DNA of 64,000 nucleotides from Cellulomonas timonensis (GCF_900046455.1 NZ_FCOT01000009.1:202058-266057); one strand, 5' to 3'. Counted from the first letter of the stretch, positions 53,914 to 63,524 are shown. The notes: generated from the sequence alone by a model not told the origin. Program-made: numbers and translations.

Positions 53914-56481
53914 ATGACCTCGCTCTTCGACAACCTTCCGCTGCCCGGGTTCGGCCCCGCCAATCTCGCGCGCCTCCCGGCCGCCGTCCCCCCGCGCGAC
54001 GGCGACCTGCCCGACGACGCTGGCCAGCCCTCCACTGGGCGCCGGCCCGGCGGGCACGGCCCCGCAGGCCACGACGACGGCCAGCACGACCACCGCTCGG
54101 CGGACGCCGACGCGCTGCTCGTCGGGCTCAACCCGCAGCAGCGCGAGGCGGTGCTGCACCACGGCGGCCCGCTCCTCATCGTGGCGGGCGCCGGCTCGGG
54201 CAAGACTCGCGTGCTCACGCACCGCATCGCGCACCTGCTCGCCACCGGCCGCGCGCGGCCCGGCGAGGTGCTGGCGATCACCTTCACCAACAAGGCCGCC
54301 GCCGAGATGCGCGAGCGCGTCGCGGCGATCGTCGGGCCGTCCGCGCAGCGCATGTGGGTCTCCACGTTCCACTCGGCGTGCGTGCGCATCCTGCGGCGCG
54401 AGGCCGCGACCCTGGGCCTGCGCTCGAGCTTCTCGATCTACGACTCCGCGGACTCGCAGCGCCTGCTGACGATGGTGGCGCGCGAGCTCGACCTGGACGT
54501 GAAGAAGTTCCCGCCGAAGGCCCTCGCGCACAAGATCTCGGCGCTCAAGGACGAGCTGGTCGACCCCGACGAGTACGCCGCGTCGGTGAGCACCGCGAAC
54601 GACTTCGACTCGACGCTCGCGCAGGTGTACTCGCGCTATCAGGCGCGCCTGCGGCAGGCCCACGCGCTCGACTTCGACGACCTGATCATGCAGACCGTGC
54701 ACATGCTGCAGGCGTTCCCGCAGGTCGCCGAGCACTACCGGCGGCGCTTCCGGCACGTGCTGGTCGACGAGTACCAGGACACGAACCACGCGCAGTACAC
54801 GCTGGTGCGCGAGCGGGCGGGGGTCGGCGCCCGCCAGTCCGCCGAGGGCGGGCCGGACCTGCGCGGCGAGCTCACCGTGGTCGGCGACGCTGACCAGTCG
54901 ATCTACGCGTTCCGCGGCGCCACGATCCGCAACATCCTCGAGTTCGAGGCCGACTACCCGGACGCCCGCACCATCCTGCTCGAGCAGAACTACCGCTCCA
55001 CGCAGAACATCCTCTCGGCCGCGAACGCCGTCATCTCGCGCAACCCCGGCCGCAAGCCCAAGCGGCTGTGGACCGACTCGGGCGCCGGCGCGCAGATCGT
55101 CGCCTACGTCGCGGACAACGAGCATGAGGAGGCGCGGTTCGTCGCGGAGGAGATCGACCGGCTCGGCGACTCCGACGGCGTCCGGCCCGGCGACGTCGCC
55201 ATCTTCTACCGCGCGAACGCGCAGTCCCGCGCGCTCGAAGAGGTGCTGATCCGCGTCGGCCTGCCCTACAAGGTGGTCGGCGGCACGCGCTTCTACGAGC
55301 GCAAGGAGGTCAAGGACGCGGTCGCCTACCTGCGCGCGCTGGCCAACCCCGACGACGACGTGAACGTCCGCCGCATCCTCAACGTCCCCAAGCGGGGGCT
55401 CGGCGACAGGTCGGAGGCGATGGTCGCCGCGTTCGCCGAGCGGGAGCGGATCTCCTTCGGGGCCGCGCTCGAGCGGCTCGACGACGTGCCCGGGCTGGGC
55501 ACACGCGCGATCACCGGCATGCGGGCCTTCGCCTCGATGATGTCCGACCTGCGGCGCCTCGCCGAGTCCGCCGGGCCCGCCGAGGTGCTCGGCGCCGTGC
55601 TGGACCGCACCGGGTACCTGGCCGAGCTCCGCGCCTCCGAGGACCCGCAGGACGCCTCCCGCGTGGAGAACCTCGCCGAGCTGCACGCCGTGGCCGCCGA
55701 GTTCGAGCAGGCCGAGCCCGAGGGCAACCTCGCGGACTTCCTGGAGCGGGTCTCGCTCGTCGCGGACTCCGACCAGATCCCCGCCCAGGATGGCGACGAC
55801 GCGGACGAGCACCAGCGCGCCGCCGACCAGGGCGTGGTCACGCTCATGACGCTGCACACCGCGAAGGGCCTGGAGTTCCCCGTCGTCTTCCTCACCGGCA
55901 TGGAGGACGGCACGTTCCCGCACATGCGCTCGCTGGCCGACTCCGACCAGCTCGCCGAGGAGCGGCGGCTCGCCTATGTGGGGCTCACCCGCGCGCGCGA
56001 GCGGCTGTACGTCTCGCGCGCCGCGGTCCGCACCGCCTGGGGCGTGCCGAACGAGTTCCCCGCGTCGCGCTTCCTCGACGAGCTGCCGGACGAGCTCGTC
56101 GACTGGCGCCGGCGCGAGTCGAGCATGGACCGCTTGCGCACCCCTGGCGGCTACTCCACGGGATCGGGCGGCTTCGGCTCCGGCGGCTTCGGCTCGCGCG
56201 GCCAGTCGGGCGGCTTCCGGTCGGGCGGCGCGGAGGCCAAGCGGCGCACCACGGCGCCCGCGTCGGGGGGCTCGGGTGCGACGTTCGGCTCCGCGACCCC
56301 GCGCCCCGAGTCGGCGATCCCCGACCTGTCGGTGGGGGACAAGGTCACCCACGACGCCTACGGGCTGGGGACCGTCGTCGGGCTGGAGGGCGCCGGGCCG
56401 AACGCCGTCGCCAAGGTCGACTTCGGCTCCGAGGGCGCCAAGCGCCTGCTGCTGCGGTTCTCGCCCGTCACGAAGCTCTGA
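53914..56481 (+). CDS. pcrA: UvrD/PcrA-type DNA helicase
   Basis: 855 residues, superfamily 1A. About 75 variable residues precede LNPQQREAVLHHGGPLLIVAGAGSGKTRVL (Q motif and Walker A). ITFTNKAAAEMRERV, VDEYQDTN (motif II), VVGDADQSIYAFRGA (III), EQNYRST (IV), VTLMTLHTAKGLEFPVVFLTG (V) and EERRLAYVGLTRARERL (VI) follow. A Gly/Ser-rich linker leads to a C-terminal Tudor-like domain (VGDKVTHDAYGLGTVVGLEGAG), which in PcrA binds RNA polymerase. It unwinds DNA 3' to 5' in repair and in resolving conflicts. A TACGCT box and GGGGGAC precede the ATG. Confidence 0.97.
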   Translation: MTSLFDNLPLPGFGPANLARLPAAVPPRDGDLPDDAGQPSTGRRPGGHGPAGHDDGQHDHRSADADALLVGLNPQQREAVLHHGGPLLIVAGAGSGKTRVLTHRIAHLLATGRARPGEVLAITFTNKAAAEMRERVAAIVGPSAQRMWVSTFHSACVRILRREAATLGLRSSFSIYDSADSQRLLTMVARELDLDVKKFPPKALAHKISALKDELVDPDEYAASVSTANDFDSTLAQVYSRYQARLRQAHALDFDDLIMQTVHMLQAFPQVAEHYRRRFRHVLVDEYQDTNHAQYTLVRERAGVGARQSAEGGPDLRGELTVVGDADQSIYAFRGATIRNILEFEADYPDARTILLEQNYRSTQNILSAANAVISRNPGRKPKRLWTDSGAGAQIVAYVADNEHEEARFVAEEIDRLGDSDGVRPGDVAIFYRANAQSRALEEVLIRVGLPYKVVGGTRFYERKEVKDAVAYLRALANPDDDVNVRRILNVPKRGLGDRSEAMVAAFAERERISFGAALERLDDVPGLGTRAITGMRAFASMMSDLRRLAESAGPAEVLGAVLDRTGYLAELRASEDPQDASRVENLAELHAVAAEFEQAEPEGNLADFLERVSLVADSDQIPAQDGDDADEHQRAADQGVVTLMTLHTAKGLEFPVVFLTGMEDGTFPHMRSLADSDQLAEERRLAYVGLTRARERLYVSRAAVRTAWGVPNEFPASRFLDELPDELVDWRRRESSMDRLRTPGGYSTGSGGFGSGGFGSRGQSGGFRSGGAEAKRRTTAPASGGSGATFGSATPRPESAIPDLSVGDKVTHDAYGLGTVVGLEGAGPNAVAKVDFGSEGAKRLLLRFSPVTKL

Positions 56482-56490
56482 CGCGCGCTG

Positions 56491-56874
56491 TCAGAGCGAG
56501 CGGATGAGCTCCACCGCCTGGAGGAGCGACACCTGCGGCGCCTCGCGGCGCAGCTCGCGGACGGCCTGCACCTCGCCCTCGGTGTCGCGCAGCGTGCGCA
56601 GCCGCGCCTGGTCGAGGCTCGCCCGCACGGCGTCGAGCGAGCCGCCGAAGTCGGCCTCGAACTGCCGCTCGCGCCGCCTGTCGGCCGAGGAGCCCACCGA
56701 CCACATCGCCAGGGCGATGGCGCACACGGCAGTCCCGACGATCACGAACAGCCACGCGCCGCGGATCGCCTGGGTGACGAGCGTGGAGGCGATGACCAGC
56801 AGGGCGAGCCATCGCAGCGTCGTGTCGACCGGGCTGCGCGGCGGTCGCGGATCGGCATCGGTCCTGGTGGTCAT
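56491..56874 (-). CDS. Small membrane protein with C-terminal coiled region, unknown function
   Basis: 127 residues: a short proline-rich cytoplasmic start, two adjacent helices (LRWLALLVIASTLVTQAI and GAWLFVIVGTAVCAIALAMWSVGS), then a charged, probably helical tail (RRRERQFEADFGGSLDAVRASLDQARLRTLRDTEGEVQAVRELRRE). It converges with pcrA, with its stop 10 bases from the pcrA stop. The ATG at 56874 is the first in a short leader. I recognise no family. Confidence 0.7.
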   Translation of the reverse strand: MTTRTDADPRPPRSPVDTTLRWLALLVIASTLVTQAIRGAWLFVIVGTAVCAIALAMWSVGSSADRRRERQFEADFGGSLDAVRASLDQARLRTLRDTEGEVQAVRELRREAPQVSLLQAVELIRSL

Positions 56875-56980
56875 ACGCGCGTCTCCTCAGTTGGCGTCCG
56901 TGCGGGCCGGAATCATTGCATACGGGGCGAAGCGCGCGGGGTGGGCCGCTGTTCCTGTGGCCGAGCCGACATCTCTCGAT

Positions 56981-57010
56981 GTGAAGATAAAGTCGTCGCG
57001 CGGCTAGCAT
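56981..57010 (+). promoter_or_regulatory. Possible promoter and operator of sucCD
   Basis: A TAGCAT box at about 57004 could be the -10 element, about 60 bases before the sucC start. Just upstream is ATCTCTCGATGTGAAGAT, whose outer ATCT/AGAT halves are symmetric, and which lies in a local AT-rich patch. It may bind a repressor, but symmetry is incomplete. Confidence 0.3.
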
Positions 57011-57071
57011 CAGGCAGGGCGCCGTGGCCAGCCAGGCCGCGCATGCGGGTCGACGGAAGGACCAGAGCCAG

Positions 57072-58253
57072 GTGGACCTGTTCGAGTACCAGGCACGTGA
57101 CATCTTCGAGAAGCACGGCGTTCCCGTGCTCGGCGGCATCGTCGCCACCACACCGGATGAGGCCCGCGCGGCGGCGGAGCAGCTGCTCGGCGGCAAGCCC
57201 GGCGTCGTCGTGGTCAAGGCCCAGGTCAAGACGGGCGGGCGCGGCAAGGCGGGCGGCGTGAAGATCGCCCGCTCCGCCGACGAGGCGGCCGAGAAGGCCG
57301 GCGAGATCCTCGGCATGGACATCAAGGGCCACACCGTCCACCGGGTGATGATCGCCGCGGGCGCTGATATCGCCGAGGAGTACTACTTCTCGCTGCTGCT
57401 CGACCGGTCCGAGCGCCGCTATCTGGCCATGGCCAGCGTCGAGGGCGGCATGGAGATCGAGCAGCTCGCCGTGGAGCGCCCCGAGGCCCTCGCCAAGGTG
57501 GCCGTGGACCCGCGCGTCGGGATCGACGCCGAGAAGGCCGCCGAGATCGTCGCGGCTGCCGGCTTCGCCGCCGACGTGGCGCCCCAGGTGGCCGAGGTCC
57601 TGCAGCGGCTCTGGGACGTCTACCAGGGCGAGGACGCCACGCTGGTCGAGGTCAACCCGCTGGTCAAGACCGCCGACGGCACGATCGTCGCGCTCGACGG
57701 CAAGGTCACGCTCGACGAGAACGCCGGGTTCCGGCACCCCGACCACGCCGGGCTCGAGGACGCCGCCGCAGCCGACCCGCTCGAGGCGCGCGCCAAGGAG
57801 AAGGACCTCAACTACGTCAAGCTCGACGGCGAGGTCGGGATCATCGGCAACGGCGCCGGCCTGGTCATGAGCACGCTCGACGTGGTCGCGTACGCCGGCG
57901 AGGGGCACGGCGGGGTCAAGCCCGCGAACTTCCTCGACATCGGCGGCGGCGCCTCGGCCGAGGTCATGGCCGCGGGGCTCGACATCATCCTGTCCGACCC
58001 GCAAGTCAAGTCGGTCTTCGTCAACGTCTTCGGCGGCATCACGGCCTGCGACGCGGTGGCCAACGGCATCGTCGCCGCGCTCGAGATGCTCGGCGACGCG
58101 GCCACCAAGCCGCTCGTGGTGCGCCTCGACGGCAACAACGTCCTGGAGGGGCGCCGCATCCTCGCCGAGGCCGCGCACCCGCTCGTCACGCTCGCCGACA
58201 CGATGGACGGCGGAGCGGACAAGGCCGCCGAGCTCGCCCACACCGCCGCCTGA
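57072..58253 (+). CDS. sucC: Succinyl-CoA synthetase beta subunit (ADP-forming)
   Basis: 393 residues, the standard length. It opens [24 protein letters not shown], and the ATP-grasp domain contains [41 protein letters not shown] and FLDIGGGAS. The C-terminal CoA-ligase part has [18 protein letters not shown]. It joins SucD to convert succinyl-CoA to succinate with nucleotide phosphorylation in the TCA cycle. The GTG at 57072 fits the family start, with GGAAGG 11 bases upstream. sucD follows after 33 bases. Confidence 0.97.
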   Translation: MDLFEYQARDIFEKHGVPVLGGIVATTPDEARAAAEQLLGGKPGVVVVKAQVKTGGRGKAGGVKIARSADEAAEKAGEILGMDIKGHTVHRVMIAAGADIAEEYYFSLLLDRSERRYLAMASVEGGMEIEQLAVERPEALAKVAVDPRVGIDAEKAAEIVAAAGFAADVAPQVAEVLQRLWDVYQGEDATLVEVNPLVKTADGTIVALDGKVTLDENAGFRHPDHAGLEDAAAADPLEARAKEKDLNYVKLDGEVGIIGNGAGLVMSTLDVVAYAGEGHGGVKPANFLDIGGGASAEVMAAGLDIILSDPQVKSVFVNVFGGITACDAVANGIVAALEMLGDAATKPLVVRLDGNNVLEGRRILAEAAHPLVTLADTMDGGADKAAELAHTAA

Positions 58254-58286
58254 GCCCGATCACGCAGAGACGAGAGAACAACTGAC

Positions 58287-59174
58287 ATGGCGATCTTCCT
58301 GACCGAGTCATCCAAGGTCATCGTCCAGGGCATGACGGGCTCTGAGGGCACCAAGCACACGACCCGCATGCTGGCCAGCGGCACGAACGTGGTCGGCGGC
58401 GTGAACCCGCGCAAGGCCGGCACGTCCGTGGCCTTCCCGCAGGGCGACGGCACTGTCGACGTGCCCGTCTTCGGCTCCGTCGAGGAGGCGATGAAGGAGA
58501 CCGGCGCGGACGTGTCGGTCATCTTCGTGCCGCCGGCGCACACCAAGGGCGCCGTCCTCGAGGCCGTCGACGCGGGCATCCCGCTGGCCGTCATCATCAC
58601 CGAGGGCGTGCCGGTGGCCGACACCGCCGAGTTCTTCGCGTACGCGCAGGACAAGGGCGTGCGGCTCATCGGCCCGAACTGCCCCGGCCTGATCAGCCCC
58701 GGGAAGTCGAACGTCGGCATCATCCCGGCCGACATCACGGGCCCCGGCAAGATCGGCCTCGTGTCGAAGTCGGGCACGCTGACCTACCAGATGATGTACG
58801 AGCTGCGGGACCTCGGGTTCTCCACGGCCATCGGCATCGGCGGCGACCCGATCATCGGCACCACGCACATCGACGCGCTCGCCGCGTTCGAGGCCGACCC
58901 CGACACCGAGGTCATCGTGCTCATCGGCGAGATCGGCGGCGACGCCGAGGAGCGCGCCGCGGCCTACATCGCCGAGCACGTGACCAAGCCGGTGGTCGGC
59001 TACGTCGCCGGGTTCACGGCCCCTGAGGGCAAGACCATGGGGCACGCCGGGGCGATCGTCTCGGGCTCGGCGGGCACCGCGCAGGCCAAGAAGGAGGCCC
59101 TCGAGGCCGCCGGGGTCAAGGTCGGCAAGACGCCGAGCGAGACGGCGGCGCTCGCGCGGGAGCTGCTCTCCTGA
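58287..59174 (+). CDS. sucD: Succinyl-CoA synthetase alpha subunit
   Basis: 295 residues. The N-terminal CoA-binding Rossmann domain is [18 protein letters not shown], with [12 protein letters not shown] and [16 protein letters not shown]. The ligase domain has [28 protein letters not shown] and the phosphorylated histidine in [18 protein letters not shown]. It works with sucC just upstream. ATG at 58287, with AGACGAGAG upstream. A hairpin terminator lies 34 bases after the stop. Confidence 0.97.
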   Translation: MAIFLTESSKVIVQGMTGSEGTKHTTRMLASGTNVVGGVNPRKAGTSVAFPQGDGTVDVPVFGSVEEAMKETGADVSVIFVPPAHTKGAVLEAVDAGIPLAVIITEGVPVADTAEFFAYAQDKGVRLIGPNCPGLISPGKSNVGIIPADITGPGKIGLVSKSGTLTYQMMYELRDLGFSTAIGIGGDPIIGTTHIDALAAFEADPDTEVIVLIGEIGGDAEERAAAYIAEHVTKPVVGYVAGFTAPEGKTMGHAGAIVSGSAGTAQAKKEALEAAGVKVGKTPSETAALARELLS

Positions 59175-59207
59175 CCTGGTGAGCGGTGCGCTGCCCGCAC
59201 CTCCGCG

Positions 59208-59245
59208 CCAACGGCGCCGCATCCCCCGGGGTGCGGCGCCGTTGG
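59208..59245 (+). terminator. Hairpin terminator after sucD
   Basis: A 14-bp perfect stem (CCAACGGCGCCGCA with TGCGGCGCCGTTGG) and a 10-base loop. Confidence 0.88.
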
Positions 59246-59344
59246 CGTCCCCGGGCGTCGCGGTTCTGACGATACGTCGTCAAATGTGCAGGTCAGAGGC
59301 CTATACGCTCGCTGGACACCCGCCTTGAGGAGGTCGCGTCCAGC

Positions 59345-60361
59345 ATGTCCGAGCCGCATCCCACGACCGCCGTCGTCCTCGTCAACCTCGGCACCCCGGC
59401 CGCTCCGACGGCGCGCGCCGTGCGGCCCTACCTGCGCGAGTTCCTCACCGACCGCCGCGTCGTGACGATGCACCCCGCGCTGTGGCGCCCGATCCTCGAG
59501 CTCGGCGTGCTCAGCTCCCGGCCGCGCGCCTCGGCGGCGAAGTACCGGACGGTGTGGACGCCCACGGGATCGCCGCTGCTCGTCCACACGCAGGCGCAGG
59601 TCGCGGCCCTCCAGGCGGCACTCGGCCCCGACGTCACCGTGGCGGGGGCGATGCGCTACGGCGACCCGGCGCTCGGCGACGTGCTCGCAGGCCTGGTCGA
59701 CGGCGGCCACGAGCGCGTGCTCGTCGTGCCGCTGTACCCGCAGTACGCCGGCTCCGCGACGGGGACGGTGCTGGAGCGCGCGCACCGGGCTATCGCCGCG
59801 CTGCCGCGCCACCCCGAGTTGCGCACCGTGCGGGCGTTCGGCGAGCACCCCGCCTACGTCGAGGCAGTGTGCTCGGCGCTCGAGGAGCGCTGGGAGGCCG
59901 TCGGTCGCCCCGACCCCGCCGCCGGCGACCGGGTGGTGCTGAGCTTCCACAGCATCCCCGTGGCGATGTCCGACGCGGGCGACCCGTACCTCGCCGAATG
60001 CGAGCGGACGGCGGCCGCGGTGCGCGCGCGGCTGGGCCTGGACGCGGACGCGTGCGTGCTCACCTTCCAGTCGCGGTTCGGGCCCGCCCAGTGGCTGGGG
60101 CCCGCGACGATCGACACGGTGCAGGTGCTCGGGGCCGCTGGGTCGCGGCGCACCGAGGTGGTGTGCCCCGGCTTCGTGTCCGACTGCCTGGAGACCCTCG
60201 AGGAGATCGAGCAGCTCAACCGCGAGGCGTACGAGCGCGCCGGCGGCACAGGCTTCGCGTACGTGCCGTGGGGCAACTCGCGGGCCGCCTGGACTGACGC
60301 CCTCGCCGAGATCGTCCGCCCGCACCTGTCCGGCTGGCTGTCCGTGGGCGCCAGTCGCTGA
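59345..60361 (+). CDS. hemH: Ferrochelatase, resembling the proteobacterial HemH type
   Basis: 338 residues. AVVLVNLGTPAAPTARAVRPYLREFLTDRRVV at the start, VVPLYPQYAGSATGTVLE, the catalytic His in VVLSFHSIPVAM, and CPGFVSDCLETLEEIEQLNREAY with the active-site Glu are the classic HemH pattern. Actinobacterial coproporphyrin ferrochelatases (CpfC), as I recall them, start with a different LSFGGP-type sequence, so this gene looks foreign in type. It inserts iron into a porphyrin. The ATG at 59345 has GAGGAGG upstream, and a TATACG box precedes it by about 35 bases. It stands alone after sucCD. Confidence 0.9.
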   Translation: MSEPHPTTAVVLVNLGTPAAPTARAVRPYLREFLTDRRVVTMHPALWRPILELGVLSSRPRASAAKYRTVWTPTGSPLLVHTQAQVAALQAALGPDVTVAGAMRYGDPALGDVLAGLVDGGHERVLVVPLYPQYAGSATGTVLERAHRAIAALPRHPELRTVRAFGEHPAYVEAVCSALEERWEAVGRPDPAAGDRVVLSFHSIPVAMSDAGDPYLAECERTAAAVRARLGLDADACVLTFQSRFGPAQWLGPATIDTVQVLGAAGSRRTEVVCPGFVSDCLETLEEIEQLNREAYERAGGTGFAYVPWGNSRAAWTDALAEIVRPHLSGWLSVGASR

Positions 60362-60425
60362 CGACCTGCCCGGCGCGCCGTGCCGCCTGGGCGCCACACC
60401 CGCTCCGGGCGGGGACGATGTCCCC

Positions 60426-61706
60426 GTGACCGATCCGTCTGGAACCGACCGCCTCGACCGTGCGCGCCGGCCGCGCGTGCTGACCGAGGACAGCGCGTCC
60501 GGACCCCGGCGCCCTGGCGGCGACTCGACACTGGCGTGGCTGCCCGGGCTGCTGGCAGGCATGCAGGGCGCGTTGCTGTCCCTGCTCGTCGTCGTGCTCC
60601 CGGCCGTCACGGCGTACGTCGTCACCTCCGCCGACCCGGCGAACAGCAGCGTGGCGTGGACCCGCTCCACGGAGGTCGGCGCCGGGCTGTGGCTGCTCGG
60701 CCACGGGGTGCCGCTCGGGCTGGGCGGCAACGTCCTCAGCCTCATGCCGCTCGGCATCACCTGCCTCGCGCTGTTCACCTGCTACGCCTCGGCCCGCCGG
60801 TCGGCAGAGGCGACCACCACCTCACTCGTCGCGGGCATCTCCGGGTACACCGCGGTGACGATCGTCATCACCCTGCTCATGCGGGCCAGCATCGCCGACG
60901 TCGCCCTGGCGATTATCGGGGGAGCGGCCGTCTCGGCGACCGGGCTCGCCACCGGGCTGGCCCGGCGCCCCGAGGCCCCACGGGTGCGCGACCTCACCCG
61001 GCCCCTGTGGTCACGGGTCATCGCGCCGATCCGCACCGGCGCCAGCGCGGGCGTCCTCGCGCTGTCCTCGCTGATGGCGATGGCGGCCGCCACCAGCGTG
61101 GTGTGGGTGCTGGCTGGGAGGGCCACGGTCAGCGACATCATCCGGGTGCTCGACCTGGACGTCGTCGGGGGCGGCGTGCTCGCCGTCGCCGAGCTCGCCT
61201 ACCTGCCGAACCTGGTGCTGTGGGCCCTGGCATGGCTGACCGGGCCGGGCTTCTGGGTGGGCGCGGGCACGTCCTTCACGACGGCCGGGGTCGTCTCCGG
61301 CCCGATGCCGGCGGTCCCGTTGCTGGGCGCCCTGCCGCAGCCGGGCAGCGGGGGAGGCGTGCTCGTCGCGGCTCCGGTGCTGCTGGTGCTCGTCGGGGCG
61401 CTCGCCGGCCGGTGGCTGCACCGCCGGCTGCCCTCCGACCGGGCTGTGGACCCGCTCGTCGCCGGGGTCGCGGCAGCCCTGACTGCGGGGCTCGCCGCAG
61501 CCGCGCTGATGGTGCTCGCGAGTGGCGGGGTCGGCCCCGGCCGCATGGGGGACGTCGGCGCGTCACCGCTCGCGGTGGGGTCCCAGCTGGGCGCCGGGGT
61601 GCTGCTCGGGGTCCTGCTGGTGGCGCTGCCCGCCGACCGCGAGTTCCGCGCCGCGTGCCGCCGAAGTCTCGCCCGCGTGCTCAGCCGCGGCTCGAACGGT
61701 CCATGA
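60426..61706 (+). CDS. DUF6350 family membrane protein
   Basis: 426 residues with about ten hydrophobic helices and little extramembrane sequence, for example [62 protein letters not shown] and [27 protein letters not shown]. The pattern and its place between sucCD and purN match the actinobacterial cell-division-associated DUF6350 family; function is not established. The GTG at 60426 is the first good start. Its 3' end overlaps the convergent membrane protein gene by 26 bases. Confidence 0.82.
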   Translation: MTDPSGTDRLDRARRPRVLTEDSASGPRRPGGDSTLAWLPGLLAGMQGALLSLLVVVLPAVTAYVVTSADPANSSVAWTRSTEVGAGLWLLGHGVPLGLGGNVLSLMPLGITCLALFTCYASARRSAEATTTSLVAGISGYTAVTIVITLLMRASIADVALAIIGGAAVSATGLATGLARRPEAPRVRDLTRPLWSRVIAPIRTGASAGVLALSSLMAMAAATSVVWVLAGRATVSDIIRVLDLDVVGGGVLAVAELAYLPNLVLWALAWLTGPGFWVGAGTSFTTAGVVSGPMPAVPLLGALPQPGSGGGVLVAAPVLLVLVGALAGRWLHRRLPSDRAVDPLVAGVAAALTAGLAAAALMVLASGGVGPGRMGDVGASPLAVGSQLGAGVLLGVLLVALPADREFRAACRRSLARVLSRGSNGP

Positions 61707-62068
61707 GGTCCTGCTGGAGAGTGGCCACGTCCTCCTGGAAGGCCTGCTCGCAGCGGGCCTTCGCCGAGACGGTCAGCGCGTCGCCCAGGCACTCCTGACG
61801 TGCGGTCTGCGCAGGCCACGTCATGACGGCGCCCGCCGACGTCAGGCCCAGCAGCGCCGTGAACGCCAGCCCGACGGACAGCATCGGCGTCAGCACCCCG
61901 CGCACCCGGGCGCGCCGCAGGGAGATCAGCGCCCGGATGCCCGCCGCGAGGGAGAGGGCCACGAAGACCAGGCTGGACACGGCCCACGGCCACGGCAGCG
62001 AGGCGGTGAGGACGGCCGCGAGCATGAGCAGGCCGAACTGGAGCACGTGCGAGCTCGCGAGGCGGGCG
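61681..62068 (-). CDS. C-terminal part of a Pro/His-rich membrane protein, separated from its N-terminus by a misjoin
   Basis: On the minus strand, [44 protein letters not shown] and [23 protein letters not shown] give three helices, then a polar tail ending [12 protein letters not shown]. In the assembly it is fused in frame to the first 172 codons of purH at 62057-62078. Its own N-terminus lies at 63525-63761 on the plus strand, and the true connecting sequence is at 63762-63883. Putting the pieces together gives one protein of about 224 residues. Function unknown. Confidence 0.75.
61987..62068. repeat. 82-bp exact repeat, copy 1 (within the membrane protein gene)
   Basis: Identical to 63752-63833 and extending ten more bases with one mismatch. 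Both copies are the same genomic segment, placed twice by a chimeric join. Confidence 0.92.
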
Positions 62069-62586
62069 ACCTCGGGGTAGCGGGCGGGGTCGATGACCGC
62101 TGCCACGCTCGGGTGGTTCTTCGCGGCGGCGCGCACCATCGACGGGCCGCCGATGTCGATCAGCTCGACGCACTCGTCGGCGGTGGCGCCCGAGGCGACC
62201 GTCGCGGAGAACGGGTACAGGTTCACCACCACCAGGTCGAACGGCACGACCTCGAGCTCGGCGAGCTGGGCCAGGTGCTCGGGGCGGCGGGTGTCCGCGA
62301 GGATCCCGGCGTGCACGCGCGGGTGCAGCGTCTTGACCCGGCCGTCGAGGCACTCCGGGAACCCGGTGAGGTCCTCGACGCGGGTCACGGGCACGCCTGC
62401 GGCGGAGATGGTCGAGGCGGTGGAGCCGGTGGAGACGAGCTCCACGCCCGCGGCGTGCAGGGCCGTGGCGAGCTCGGTCAGGCCGGTCTTGTCGAAGACG
62501 CTGAGCAGGGCCCGGCGGAGCGGGCGCCGCGTGTCAGGGGCGTCGGGGTCGGCGACAGGCGCGAAGGGGGTGGCGAAGCCGGACAT
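62069..62586 (-). CDS. purH: PurH N-terminal (IMP cyclohydrolase) domain, C-terminal two thirds lost at a chimeric join
   Basis: About 172 residues of bifunctional Pur[81 protein letters not shown] and [16 protein letters not shown], the MGS-like IMP cyclohydrolase domain. At [13 protein letters not shown] the frame passes into an unrelated membrane protein, so the AICAR formyltransferase domain (about 350 residues) is absent. PurH makes FAICAR and then IMP. The ATG at 62586 lies after GGGAGG. A ZTP riboswitch is in the leader. The loss is almost certainly an assembly error, since purH is needed for purine synthesis. Confidence 0.9.
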
Positions 62587-62627
62587 GGGGATGACCTCCC
62601 GGGTCGGTGCGGTCTCGTGAGACGGTC

Positions 62628-62727
62628 AGGACCCGAGCACCCAGGCGAACGGTGCGACGGCTAGGGGTACATCCGGCCGCTCCCCGGTGGTTGAGCCCAC
62701 CTCAGGCGCGCCAGTCACGGCCACGGG
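62628..62727 (-). promoter_or_regulatory. ZTP (pfl) riboswitch in the purH leader
   Basis: On the minus strand the leader contains GTGACTGGCG, GGTGGGCTCAACCACCGG followed by GGAGCGGCC, then after a linker CCGTTCGCCTGGG. These are the conserved stem-loop, joining region and pseudoknot strands of the pfl motif. It lies between purN and the purH start, 40-140 bases upstream of purH, a classic place for this element. It senses ZMP/ZTP, the purH substrate that builds up when folate is short, and turns on purH. Confidence 0.9.
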
Positions 62728-62728
62728 C

Positions 62729-62734
62729 AGTCTA
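62729..62734 (-). promoter_or_regulatory. -10 element of the purH transcript
   Basis: TAGACT on the minus strand lies just before the riboswitch, giving a transcript that starts at or near its first paired base. purH therefore has its own promoter, although purN is upstream. Confidence 0.5.
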
Positions 62735-62761
62735 CCGGCGAGCCACCCCGCCGCGACGCAT

Positions 62762-63451
62762 TCAGCCGACGCTGACCTGCCGCCCCTCGACCCGCATCCC
62801 CTCACGGGCGATCCGCCCGACCCACTCGACCAGCAGCGCCCGCTCGACCACCTTGATGCGCTCGTGCAGGGACGCCTCGTCGTCGCCCGGCTCCACCTCG
62901 ACGGCCGCCTGCGCGATGATCGGGCCGCTGTCCACACCCGCGTCGACCACATGCACCGTGCACCCCGTGACCCGCGCGCCGTACGCCAAGGCGTCGCGGA
63001 CGCCGTGCGCCCCCGGGAACGCCGGCAGCAGCGCGGGGTGGGTGTTGACCACCCGGTCGGGGAAGCGCCCGAGCGTGGCGGCGCCGAGGATGCGCATGAA
63101 CCCGGCGCTGACCACCAGGTCGGGGCGGAACACCGCGATGGACTCCGCGACGGCCCGATCCCACGCCGCGCGGTCCGGGAAGTCCGCCGGGGCCACCACC
63201 GCCGTCGGCACTCCGTGCGCGCGGGCGACCTCCAGGCCGCCGGCGCCCGGCTTGTCGCTGACCACGCCGACGACGCGGGCGCCGTAGGCGGGGTCGTCAT
63301 GCGCGGCGAGGAGCGCGGCCAGGTTCGACCCCGCCCCCGAGACCAGCACGACGACCCTCCCGCCGGATCGGGTGTGCGGCACAGGGGGCCGCGGCCCGTC
63401 GCCCGTGGCCGGGTCACGTGGAGCGGAGCGGGGGGGTTCGGGCGCGCTCAT
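62762..63451 (-). CDS. purN: Phosphoribosylglycinamide formyltransferase
   Basis: 229 residues. RVVVLVSGAGSNLAALLAA starts the formyltransferase fold, VVSAGFMRILGAATLGRFPDRVVNTHPALLPAFPGAHGVRDALAYG carries the catalytic Asn and His, and TGCTVHVVDAGVDSGPIIAQ carries the Asp of the PurN triad. It transfers a formyl group from 10-formyl-THF to GAR in purine synthesis. The first approximately 30 residues are a proline-rich extension; an internal start is possible. purH with its riboswitch is directly downstream. Confidence 0.95.
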   Translation of the reverse strand: MSAPEPPRSAPRDPATGDGPRPPVPHTRSGGRVVVLVSGAGSNLAALLAAHDDPAYGARVVGVVSDKPGAGGLEVARAHGVPTAVVAPADFPDRAAWDRAVAESIAVFRPDLVVSAGFMRILGAATLGRFPDRVVNTHPALLPAFPGAHGVRDALAYGARVTGCTVHVVDAGVDSGPIIAQAAVEVEPGDDEASLHERIKVVERALLVEWVGRIAREGMRVEGRQVSVG

Positions 63452-63524
63452 GGGGCGACCCTAACCTCCGGGCGGAGCATGGCCCGCGAGGCGTCCGGGC
63501 CCGATGATGCGGGACAATGCTCAG

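Noticed and set aside
61681..62586. A novel PurH-membrane protein fusion enzyme
   Set aside because: The join lies in a short inverted homology, the missing N-terminus of the membrane protein is found nearby in the opposite orientation, and 82 bases are repeated exactly; a chimeric join explains all of it.
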